IMG/VR virus record: IMGVR_UViG_3300042301_002363
Location: 1-64,000 of that record
Source of the DNA: a virus
Direction: 5' to 3' (one strand)
Length of the DNA stretch: 64,000 nt
The notes below the pieces were generated by a model that was given only the letters and a program-made list of their open reading frames with translations, was not told where the DNA came from and searched no databases. Position 1 is the stretch's first letter, and each line of letters opens with the position of its first letter. The position numbers were made by a program, and so were the translations under genes. This document shows, piece after piece, positions 5,555-12,931 of the stretch.

Positions 5555-7462
5555 ATGACAGAAACAAAAGCGAGTTCTCTTGTTGTGCCTTGGGGTCCAG
5601 TAGGGTATGTTACTTACAAAAGAACATACTCCAGACCAACCAAAAATGGCAAAACAGAAGAGTGGCATGATACTATTGAAAGAGTAGTAGATGCATGTAA
5701 AAATCAACTAGAAGTTGGATTTTCAAAAACAGAAGAAGATTCTTTAAGAAGAATCATGGCAAACCTGAAAGGTACAGTAGCAGGGAGATTCTTATGGCAA
5801 CTAGGTACAAAAACCGTTGACAAATTAGGATTACCATCTTTGCAAAACTGTGCGTTTGTAGTTTGTGACGAACCCATTAGACCATTTACATGGGCATTTG
5901 AAATGCTTATGTTAGGTTCAGGTGTAGGATTTAACATCCAACGTGAACATGTTTATCAAATACCTAAAGTCCTTAAGAAGGTAAAGGTAGAACGCATGGA
6001 TGTTAATGATGCTGATTTTATTGTACCTGATTCAAGAGAAGGTTGGGTTGAACTTATGAGACGTGTTCTTGAGGCATCATTTGTAACAGGACAAGGATTT
6101 ACATATGCATGTCACCTTATTCGTTCAAAAGGTTCGCCAATCAAAGGATTTGGTGGTGTGGCATCTGGTCCACAAGACTTAGTATGGGGAATTGGAGAAA
6201 TCAATAACATCTTGAATAGTAGAGCTGGTAAAAGACTGCGTTCTATTGACTGTCTTGACATTATGAATATCATTGGTCGCATTGTTGTTGCAGGTAACGT
6301 AAGACGTTCAGCACAAATTGCACTTGGTGATTATGATGACTTTGATTTTTTACGTGCAAAACGTTGGGATTTAGGTAACATTCCTAACTGGCGTGCAATG
6401 AGCAACAACTCAGTCATATGTGATGATACAACAAAATTACCAGAAGAGTTTTGGGAAGGTTATAAAGGTAATGGTGAACCGTATGGTTTAATAAACCTTG
6501 ATGCTTCTCGCAGAATGGGTAGAGTTGATGAGATTCAGTATCCTGATCCAGAAGTTATGGGTTTCAATCCATGTGCAGAACAGTCTTTAGCTAACTTTGA
6601 GACATGTTGTTTGGCAGAAATCTATTTACCAAACATTGATTCTTATGATGAGTTAAAAGAAGTTGCTCGTACATTGTACAGAATCAATAAACATTCTTTG
6701 GCAATCAAGTGCGCTATTAAAGAAACTGAGGATATTGTACACAAGAACATGAGAATGGGTATTGGTGTTACAGGTTATCTTCAGGCTACTGATGAGCAAC
6801 GTTCATGGTTGTCAGATTGCTATGTGTATTTGCGCGCATATGATGAAGAGTACAGTAAGCAAAAAGGATTTAATCCATCTATCAAACTTACAACAGTTAA
6901 ACCTTCAGGTACATTGAGTCTACTTGCAGGTGTTACATCAGGCGCACATCCAGCTTATTCTCAATATTACATTCGTAGAATTAGAATGTCTTCTGACAGT
7001 CCTATTGTAAACGTGTGTAGAAAGAATGGATACCCAGTAGAGTTTCAGCGAAATTTTGATGGCACTGAGGATCATAGTACTGCAATAGTATCTTTTCCTT
7101 GTAAATTTCCAAAACATACAATTCTTGCTAATGACATGACAGCTGTAGACCAGTTAGAAGTAATCAAAAGATTGCAAACAGAATGGTCTGATAACGCAGT
7201 GTCTGTTACAATCTACTATCGCAAGCATGAGTTAGATGAAATTAAACAATGGCTTTCTGAGAACTATTTTAATGTGAAGTCTGTATCATTCTTGCTTCAC
7301 AATGATCATGGTTTTGATCAAGCACCATTAGAAGAAATCACTGAAGACAGATACAATGAACTTTCAGCATCTGTAATTCCTATTTCATCTTTTGATGATA
7401 CCATCAATTTAGATGATTTGGATATTGCAGACTGCGATGGAGGAGCCTGTCCTGTTAGATAA
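5555..7462 (+). CDS. adenosylcobalamin-dependent (class II) ribonucleotide reductase
   Basis: A 635-residue single-chain reductase resembling the monomeric class II ribonucleoside-triphosphate reductase (RtpR type, usually a little over 700 residues). Conserved features are QNCAFV with Cys99, the finger-loop NPCAEQS with Cys340 (thiyl radical) and Glu342, Cys351/Cys352 in NFETCC (a partner of Cys99 in substrate reduction), KPSGTLSLLAGVTSGAHP, and a C-terminal redox pair C-x4-C at Cys627 and Cys632 in the tail CDGGACPVR. It converts ribonucleotides to deoxyribonucleotides using cobalamin and a thioredoxin-type reductant, independent of oxygen. It supplies precursors for phage DNA synthesis. 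It is the first gene of its operon and is followed by a strong terminator. I am sure of the class; the exact substrate level (di- or triphosphate) is inferred. Confidence 0.92.
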   Translation: MTETKASSLVVPWGPVGYVTYKRTYSRPTKNGKTEEWHDTIERVVDACKNQLEVGFSKTEEDSLRRIMANLKGTVAGRFLWQLGTKTVDKLGLPSLQNCAFVVCDEPIRPFTWAFEMLMLGSGVGFNIQREHVYQIPKVLKKVKVERMDVNDADFIVPDSREGWVELMRRVLEASFVTGQGFTYACHLIRSKGSPIKGFGGVASGPQDLVWGIGEINNILNSRAGKRLRSIDCLDIMNIIGRIVVAGNVRRSAQIALGDYDDFDFLRAKRWDLGNIPNWRAMSNNSVICDDTTKLPEEFWEGYKGNGEPYGLINLDASRRMGRVDEIQYPDPEVMGFNPCAEQSLANFETCCLAEIYLPNIDSYDELKEVARTLYRINKHSLAIKCAIKETEDIVHKNMRMGIGVTGYLQATDEQRSWLSDCYVYLRAYDEEYSKQKGFNPSIKLTTVKPSGTLSLLAGVTSGAHPAYSQYYIRRIRMSSDSPIVNVCRKNGYPVEFQRNFDGTEDHSTAIVSFPCKFPKHTILANDMTAVDQLEVIKRLQTEWSDNAVSVTIYYRKHELDEIKQWLSENYFNVKSVSFLLHNDHGFDQAPLEEITEDRYNELSASVIPISSFDDTINLDDLDIADCDGGACPVR

Positions 7463-7469
7463 TCACAAA

Positions 7470-7502
7470 AGGGCTGTGTAAAAGCAGCCCTATTTTTTTT
7501 TT
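7470..7502 (+). terminator. rho-independent terminator after RNR
   Basis: The stem AGGGCTG (7470-7476) pairs with CAGCCCT (7485-7491) around an eight-base loop. It is followed by one A and then ten T residues (7493-7502). The next gene begins only six bases later, so that gene must rely on read-through or on a promoter further upstream. Confidence 0.9.
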
Positions 7503-7507
7503 ACATT

Positions 7508-7735
7508 ATGGAAGAACAACAAAAAATCAAAAGAAACATTTACAGATTTTTTCATCCTGAGTCAGGATCCAAATTGAACATTTGGGCAGCAACAGATGAA
7601 GAAGCTATGACAACATTTAGCACAATTGTTAAAAGTGTAATTCCTTGGAAATTAAGGAAACCTGCACCATCAAGCAAACGTTTTAAGCAACGTCCACATA
7701 CAAACCCAAAGAAAAATGGAAGTCCTGTGCATTGA
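7508..7735 (+). CDS. small hypothetical protein
   Basis: A 75-residue protein with no known domain. The N-terminal half (NIYRFFHPESGSKLNIWAA, then DEEAMTTF) is beta-alpha-like. The C-terminal third is strongly basic and Pro/Lys-rich (RKPAPSSKRFKQRPHTNPKK), which suggests nucleic-acid contact. It starts right behind the reductase terminator and its 3' end overlaps the next start by 20 bases, so it is the first member of a four-gene cluster of small phage proteins. Confidence 0.65.
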   Translation: MEEQQKIKRNIYRFFHPESGSKLNIWAATDEEAMTTFSTIVKSVIPWKLRKPAPSSKRFKQRPHTNPKKNGSPVH

Positions 7736-7967
7736 TGCTGACAAATTACCTCCTGGCGCAGAAGTTGAGGAGGGCAAAACTTACTCAGTTGTATCTGAGT
7801 TTATAAACAACTTTGACCAAAAAGTCTACATCATTAAAGGTGTGACAAATGAAGGTAGAACAAAATATGGTCTACCATGGATTGGATACAGAGCAAGCAG
7901 ATTTGTCTTGTTATCAGAGAAATCTATATCTGTAAAAGAGAAGAAATACGAACCAATACTAAATTGA
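7716..7967 (+). CDS. conserved small phage protein of unknown function
   Basis: An 83-residue protein starting MEVLCIDADKLPPGAEVEEG and continuing with a beta-rich fold that includes KYGLPWIGYRASRF. I recognise this pattern (an opening C-I-D, a PPGAxxxEGK turn, GLPWxGYRAxRF) from small proteins in many Bacteroidota phages, without known function. It overlaps the upstream gene by 20 bases and ends one base before the next start, so the cluster is transcribed and probably translated together. Confidence 0.7.
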   Translation: MEVLCIDADKLPPGAEVEEGKTYSVVSEFINNFDQKVYIIKGVTNEGRTKYGLPWIGYRASRFVLLSEKSISVKEKKYEPILN

Positions 7968-7968
7968 C

Positions 7969-8574
7969 ATGAAAGAATTCTTTGACTATCTGGTTAAGCA
8001 CAAGCTTAGCCCCAATGGCTTCTACGTGTTACATTCTACATTCAATGGGTACAGTCATTCTAATTTTATAAATGTTCGCAGTGAACAGTATAGATTAGCA
8101 TTATGTGACTATATGAAAGAAGTAGAAGGCACGTATGTGTTGACGACATTAGGTAAAGGTGTACTAAGAAATGGCCAAAAGCTATTAGAAAAAGCACCTA
8201 AACCAAAAAAAGTACCATTTGAAGAATGGGAAGAACACATTACTAAGTATAATGAATGTTTTCCAAAAGGAAAGCGTCCTGATTCAACGCATGCTTATCG
8301 CACAAATCCTAAAGAACTTTATGAGAGATTCATTTGGTTCTTTAATGAGTATCCTGAGTATACCTGGGATCTTGTACATCAAGCAACAGAACAGTACACT
8401 GAAAGTTTTAAAGAGCAAAGTGACTACACTTACATCCAAAGCTCTAAATACTTTATTAAAAAAGATGACAAGAACAAGCAAACTGTTTCTGGTCTTGCTA
8501 CAATGTGCTGGAATATTGTTGAAGGAAATGACACAGACATTATCAATGAGGGCTTTCATTACTTTGGACCATGA
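7969..8574 (+). CDS. conserved phage protein, possibly DNA-associated
   Basis: A 201-residue soluble protein. The first 75 residues look like a winged-helix unit with an ending of the type YVLTTLGKGVL. A lysine/proline linker (KAPKPKKV) follows, and then an alpha-helical part with YNECFPKGKRPDSTHAYRTN, aromatic-rich helices (ERFIWFFNEYPEYTWDL) and SGLATMCWNIVE. I do not recognise a named family. A DNA-binding or replication-accessory role is inferred from the winged-helix-like start and the basic linker. Its stop overlaps the next start by four bases (ATGA). Confidence 0.7.
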   Translation: MKEFFDYLVKHKLSPNGFYVLHSTFNGYSHSNFINVRSEQYRLALCDYMKEVEGTYVLTTLGKGVLRNGQKLLEKAPKPKKVPFEEWEEHITKYNECFPKGKRPDSTHAYRTNPKELYERFIWFFNEYPEYTWDLVHQATEQYTESFKEQSDYTYIQSSKYFIKKDDKNKQTVSGLATMCWNIVEGNDTDIINEGFHYFGP

Positions 8575-8849
8575 GTAAACCTAACGCTGATTATGAGCTG
8601 ATTTTCAATTTGATAAAAGAAGGATTAACAATGAATCAGATACATGTAAGAACAGGTGTATCCATGTCATATCTTGATAAGAACTATTCTGCTTATTATA
8701 GAACTGAAAAGCTCAACAAACTTGGTCATAAAGATGAACCTTATTACAAAACAGAAAAGGAGATGCTTGAAGACAAAGTGTATACTTATGAAAGTCTTAG
8801 TCCTTCTGAGAAAGAGATTTATGACAACTTAAATAAAGGGGAGATTTGA
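8571..8849 (+). CDS. small helix-turn-helix protein
   Basis: A 92-residue protein. Residues about 8-40 (YELIFNLIKEGLTMNQIHVR, then GVSMSYLDKNY) fit a helix-turn-helix of the homeodomain/resolvase type: helix, GLT turn, helix, GVS turn, helix. The rest is charged and helical. It may be a transcriptional regulator or may work with the preceding winged-helix-like protein, to which it is coupled by an ATGA overlap. Its stop codon lies inside the loop of the downstream terminator hairpin. Confidence 0.65.
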   Translation: MSKPNADYELIFNLIKEGLTMNQIHVRTGVSMSYLDKNYSAYYRTEKLNKLGHKDEPYYKTEKEMLEDKVYTYESLSPSEKEIYDNLNKGEI

Positions 8850-8862
8850 CACTCCCCTTTTT
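8835..8862. terminator. bidirectional terminator between convergent operons
   Basis: The stem AAAGGGGAG (8835-8843) pairs with CTCCCCTTT (8852-8860) around an eight-base loop. A T-tract follows on the plus strand, and the A-rich left arm gives TTTATTT on the minus strand. It separates the plus-strand small-gene cluster from the minus-strand structural block, and its loop contains the TGA stop of the upstream gene. Confidence 0.85.
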
Positions 8863-8866
8863 ATTA

Positions 8867-10267
8867 TTAACATGGATCATATGCCTCTAAACAATCTTGG
8901 CAATTGTTAAGTGTTTCATTTATAGTAAATTCATTTGTAAAGCCACTTGTGCTTAATCCTAATAATGTGTAACAACCAAACTCGCCATTTAAAACATCAT
9001 ACAAAGCATAAATTCCACCAACTCCATTGATAAATTGACCTGTAACATATCCTACTATAATACTGTTATCACAGCAATTTTGCAATTCAACAATTTTTGG
9101 AGCTTGTGTGTATATATTACAAAGTTCACATGATCCTGCGCTCCAGTTTAATCCTAAATCTAATTCAAATATAGGATCACCAAATGCAGGATAACCATAT
9201 CCAATTATTTGATAACACTCTTCTGATTTTTTATCAAAGTAGTATTGTCCAAAATTTATAGGGTCAAATGGAAGTCTGCATATTGCAACAGATGTTATGT
9301 TTGTTACACAATTGATTACTTCAAATAGCATGTAACAAGTTTTTTGACCACCATAGATTTGTTTTACACAATCTTGGCAATCTTGATAAACTGGAACTGA
9401 AGGTTCATCAGGCCAATTCCAAATTGGATAAGTTTCAGTACCAACAGTAGAAACTGACATTACCTCCCAACATAATTTCCATATATCGCTAATAATAGCA
9501 CCTTCACCAAAATTTATAAAATCTGCAGGAATTGAAGTAACCTCAACTCTATCTGGATCACAACATGCGCGTATTGTTAAAAAATACTCTGTTGGACAAG
9601 GATTATCATTTGTACATGGTGTACAAGCTTTTACTCCAATACCAGGAGGTGGATATACTGTAACAACATCAATACCATAATCTGTAGGTAATTCATTTAC
9701 ATTTGCATCGTTAACTGACCAACATCTTCCAAATTGATCTACAAATGAATCGTTAACATTCAAAATAGTTGTTGATGCTATTACTGCACCAATACCAAGA
9801 CAGCAAGAACTGACTTTATAAAAAATAGGACAAGGGTGCAATGCTTGACAAGCTTCACAAGCTCCATTTATAATTGTATCAACTGTAATTGACTCTTCTG
9901 ATATTGGTGCAGATGTGTCACCTACAACATTCCAACATAATCCATGATTGTCAACAAATGTATCACCTACTACTAATCCTGGAAGTGATCCAGTTACAAA
10001 TTCAGCTCCAGGTGCACAACATGATTCAATAACAAGGTTAGCTGGACAACCATTATCATTTTGACATTCAGCACACGAAACGTAAGCATTTACAAAGTTT
10101 CTGCTAAAGTTGGTTACATCTGTGGATTCAGATAAAACCTCCCAACAGTTACCTTCATCATCGCTAAGAAAATCACCAACTGTTAAACCATCAGGTGCAT
10201 AAACTAATTCAGTAATGATTGGTTCACAACAGTTTTTAATAATGTAATTATCAACATTTGCTGCACA
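8867..10267 (-). repeat. six cysteine-rich protein repeats
   Basis: Encodes residues 232-697 of the appendage protein. Each unit follows the order: C or CP, 8-10 residues, CC (CV in unit 5), about 15-30 residues, Gly or Glu near a C-(W/Y) landmark, a loop, then C-x-x-C. Units 2-4 are the most alike (VGDTFVD, NDSFVDQ and similar segments before the CW). Units 5 and 6 are more divergent. Confidence 0.7.
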
Positions 10268-10960
10268 AGGTCTTTCAACATCAAGTGTATAAGATAAACT
10301 AATAAGATTTTCAGCAATAGGTTCAACAAGTTCACAAGTATTACCTTCTGGACAAATAGCTGTTGCTCCAGCACCTACAAGAAACCTAGTAGTGTGTAAA
10401 TCATAATTTTTAGGTAATGTTACTTCTGCTGAAAAACAAAGTGAGCTGTCTTTACCAAAAAAGTATGTTTGCAAAGGAATTAATGTAAATGAAGGATATT
10501 TATCATCTATGATTTCTGAACAATCAAATACTGAAACAGCAATAAAAAAGTTTACATTAAATCCTCCATCATTATATTTCTCAAAATTATTATAGTAAGC
10601 TGATCCTGATATTCTTAAAACATCATTTTTAACCAAATTTGCTGGACATGCAATACCTAATGCTTTTTGATTAGGATTTATACCAGGTGTGGCAAAACCA
10701 AATTTGTAATTATGCAATTCAGTTGACCATATTGGCAAAAATGAATCATCATAATTATAAGGAAATCCACCAAATAAAACTGAAAGTTCTGGATTTTGTA
10801 TTGTTCCTACAATTACATTGCAGGAATGAGATGCAATTTTTATAAACTCTGGTTTACAAGAAGTAGATGTAGCTACTAAAGGACTACTTGGAGTTCCATC
10901 TCCAGTAATTGTTGTACCATCAACAGATATTCTTTTTGGTATGGTAATAAATGTACTCAT
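8867..10960 (-). CDS. cysteine-rich repeat appendage protein, candidate receptor-binding protein
   Basis: A 697-residue protein. The N-terminus has ISVDGTTITGDGTPSSPLVA, a motif seen at the start of many Bacteroidota phage fibre proteins and likely the virion-attachment end. Residues about 40-230 form a beta-rich domain. From Cys232 to the C-terminus there are six imperfect repeats of about 70-80 residues, each with a CC or NC pair, a central (C/Y)(W/Y) landmark in a (G/E)xCWxV setting, and a closing C-x-x-C. It has no signal peptide and no enzyme motif. It lies at the far end of the structural block, where adhesins are common. I infer a tail or capsid appendage that contacts the host surface. 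The many cysteines could form disulfides after release or bind metal. Confidence 0.65.
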   Translation of the reverse strand: MSTFITIPKRISVDGTTITGDGTPSSPLVATSTSCKPEFIKIASHSCNVIVGTIQNPELSVLFGGFPYNYDDSFLPIWSTELHNYKFGFATPGINPNQKALGIACPANLVKNDVLRISGSAYYNNFEKYNDGGFNVNFFIAVSVFDCSEIIDDKYPSFTLIPLQTYFFGKDSSLCFSAEVTLPKNYDLHTTRFLVGAGATAICPEGNTCELVEPIAENLISLSYTLDVERPCAANVDNYIIKNCCEPIITELVYAPDGLTVGDFLSDDEGNCWEVLSESTDVTNFSRNFVNAYVSCAECQNDNGCPANLVIESCCAPGAEFVTGSLPGLVVGDTFVDNHGLCWNVVGDTSAPISEESITVDTIINGACEACQALHPCPIFYKVSSCCLGIGAVIASTTILNVNDSFVDQFGRCWSVNDANVNELPTDYGIDVVTVYPPPGIGVKACTPCTNDNPCPTEYFLTIRACCDPDRVEVTSIPADFINFGEGAIISDIWKLCWEVMSVSTVGTETYPIWNWPDEPSVPVYQDCQDCVKQIYGGQKTCYMLFEVINCVTNITSVAICRLPFDPINFGQYYFDKKSEECYQIIGYGYPAFGDPIFELDLGLNWSAGSCELCNIYTQAPKIVELQNCCDNSIIVGYVTGQFINGVGGIYALYDVLNGEFGCYTLLGLSTSGFTNEFTINETLNNCQDCLEAYDPC

Positions 10961-10977
10961 AAATACTTTTTTAGTTA

Positions 10978-12225
10978 TTATCTACTTATTTCTTCCCAGT
11001 CTACTGAAGCATAAGCTCCTAATGTGCCTCCTATAACATCAATAGCCATTTCAATAACTATTTCAAATGCTACTCCTGTAAAAGTATTTCTTTCTAGTTG
11101 AGCTGCAAATAAAGCTTCTTTTAGTATATCCATACTTGGAGAACCTTGATTAGATGAATTTATATATCCTTGTGCTAATACTCTACCTCCTGTAGCAGAT
11201 GCTCCTGTAAGGTTATATTCTACAGATGAATCTGCACTTGCTGGATTCCAAGCTCCACCTGTTATTGTGGCTCCATTCACAACTCTCCATGCATAGTTTT
11301 TACCATTACCTAAACCTAATAAAGATACAGCAGTAAGAATAGCAATAGCATCCAATCTAGTAAATCTTAATCTAATACCTACAATAGGATAAAATGTCCC
11401 TGCTACTGCAAAAGTTCTTGGAGTAGTAATAGGAGTACCAACAGCTTGTTGTGCACCTCTTAATTCATAACCTCCTTCTGATATAACAGTAGAACATACT
11501 TGTTTCAATGTAGCAGGAATACCTGTTGCTCCTCCAGATATCTCATATCGTAATGGTAATGAAGCTGTTGTAATATATGTAGAGGTAATTAAGTTAGCGT
11601 GGTTAAATCTATGACAAAGTATAAAGTTGCCATCAATAACAAATCCTAATCTTACTGTTCCTTCACCCAACCACTCAATATCCATGAAAAGAATTTGAGC
11701 TTTAGTTATATCAAGAGTTACTCCTGAAGGGCCTGTGCCATCTAATGTGTCTACATTCCAAGCAGTTTGAGGTACACTATTTTCAGTTAAGCTACCTGTT
11801 ACTATACTTCTTTCTACAAAACTTAAAACATCATCTCTAAGTTCTATATAAATGCCATTATCTATTCCAAAATATCCTACTCTTTGTCTAAGATCTATTT
11901 GTGCAGGAGCCATTACAAATGTATTAAATACAAGTAGTGACTTACCTGGTTGATAAGAGAATACTTTTGAAGTTTCTCTTATTACTTGAGATCCAGCTGC
12001 ACCAGTTACATTTAAATTTACTAGTCCTTCATTTGGACTAAATACAGCAGTACCACCTATTGTAGCAAGTGTATTCCATAAACCATTGTCCCTATATCTA
12101 TGAGATGAATCAAATAAAGTTAAAGGTTCTGATACTCTCAATCTTCCAAATGCATCAGTCAGCATAGGTTGGTTACTAAGAAGCGAAAAGTTTTTTGGTA
12201 TCGCTGATGTTATAGATGTTCCCAT
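10978..12225 (-). CDS. virion structural protein of the AFGRLRVSEPxTLFDS type
   Basis: A 415-residue beta-rich protein. The segment LTDAFGRLRVSEPLTLFDSS, followed by RYRDNGLWNT near residues 23-52, is a signature I associate with structural proteins of marine tailed phages (cyanophage and pelagiphage types), where it marks a large fibre or decoration protein. Downstream features are QVIRETSKVFSYQPGKSLLV and a C-terminal region EIVIEMAIDVIGGTLGAYAS ahead of VDWEEIS. No enzyme motif or signal peptide is present. It sits between two other receptor-side genes with gaps of 17 and 5 bases. Role inferred: fibre, baseplate-like or capsid decoration. Confidence 0.65.
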   Translation of the reverse strand: MGTSITSAIPKNFSLLSNQPMLTDAFGRLRVSEPLTLFDSSHRYRDNGLWNTLATIGGTAVFSPNEGLVNLNVTGAAGSQVIRETSKVFSYQPGKSLLVFNTFVMAPAQIDLRQRVGYFGIDNGIYIELRDDVLSFVERSIVTGSLTENSVPQTAWNVDTLDGTGPSGVTLDITKAQILFMDIEWLGEGTVRLGFVIDGNFILCHRFNHANLITSTYITTASLPLRYEISGGATGIPATLKQVCSTVISEGGYELRGAQQAVGTPITTPRTFAVAGTFYPIVGIRLRFTRLDAIAILTAVSLLGLGNGKNYAWRVVNGATITGGAWNPASADSSVEYNLTGASATGGRVLAQGYINSSNQGSPSMDILKEALFAAQLERNTFTGVAFEIVIEMAIDVIGGTLGAYASVDWEEISR

Positions 12226-12230
12226 AACTA

Positions 12231-12848
12231 TTATACTCGATTATATGTGATCAATAATTGCGCACCTAAATTTGTTGTATCCCAATAAAATCTATTGTCC
12301 TCATAATACCAAGCATTTATTCCTGCATCCATATTAACAGTTGTACCAGGAGATAGTGTTGTATATGTAACACCTTGATCAAATGATACAGATGCATCTG
12401 CAGTACCAATAGACGCAAATGATATAGAATAAATAGGAAAATCAAAGACACCAGAATCACCACTTTTTGTAGTAATAACTGGTTGAACTTTACTTTGAAA
12501 TTGCTCTTTACATATTACTGTGGTAGCAGCTGAAGAACAATCAGTAGAAATTGATGGTGCTAAAACAGTTGTTGTATGCAAATCACCAGTGTTTAACTGA
12601 TACCATGTTTCCCAATCTGCTTGACTAAAAGGATCACCATCTTCATTATAAATTTGAGTATAGCTGACACTATAAAAAGCACCAGGAGTAACTTCTGGTC
12701 TTAAAAATACAATATCATAAATGCCACTTTCTGGTCCAGTTTCTTTAACAAAAACCCTAAAACTGTGTTCTTGATATAAAACGTTTTTGTCCATATCATA
12801 TATGTACACATAGTTTTCTTTTCTATAAATTTTTATGTCTGAAATCAT
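12231..12848 (-). CDS. probable tail/fibre-associated structural protein
   Basis: A 205-residue protein predicted to be mainly beta strands. Its N-terminus (MISDIKIYRKENYVYIYDMD) resembles small phage structural domains, and the end has SVSFDQGVTYTTLSPGTTV and a Trp/Tyr-rich strand. No specific family recognised. It is the first gene after the 2031-residue protein and begins the receptor-side trio. The 83-base gap upstream of it (12849-12931) is the only sizeable gap in this part of the block and could hold a promoter, but I find only weak matches there. Confidence 0.6.
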   Translation of the reverse strand: MISDIKIYRKENYVYIYDMDKNVLYQEHSFRVFVKETGPESGIYDIVFLRPEVTPGAFYSVSYTQIYNEDGDPFSQADWETWYQLNTGDLHTTTVLAPSISTDCSSAATTVICKEQFQSKVQPVITTKSGDSGVFDFPIYSISFASIGTADASVSFDQGVTYTTLSPGTTVNMDAGINAWYYEDNRFYWDTTNLGAQLLITYNRV

Positions 12849-12931
12849 CTTGTTTTTGTTTTATAATTTAAGTAACAAATACACCTCAATTTAATATACC
12901 AAATAATATTGAAATTAACTAGAACATTTAA

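Noticed and set aside
8219-8578. 119-codon plus-strand ORF in another frame
   Set aside because: Overlaps the 201-residue gene, which has the better coupling to its neighbours and a more protein-like sequence.
12849-12931. Promoter in the gap before the 205-residue gene
   Set aside because: TGTATTTG is close to the -7 consensus but no -33 element is found at 19-21 bases, so I do not list it.
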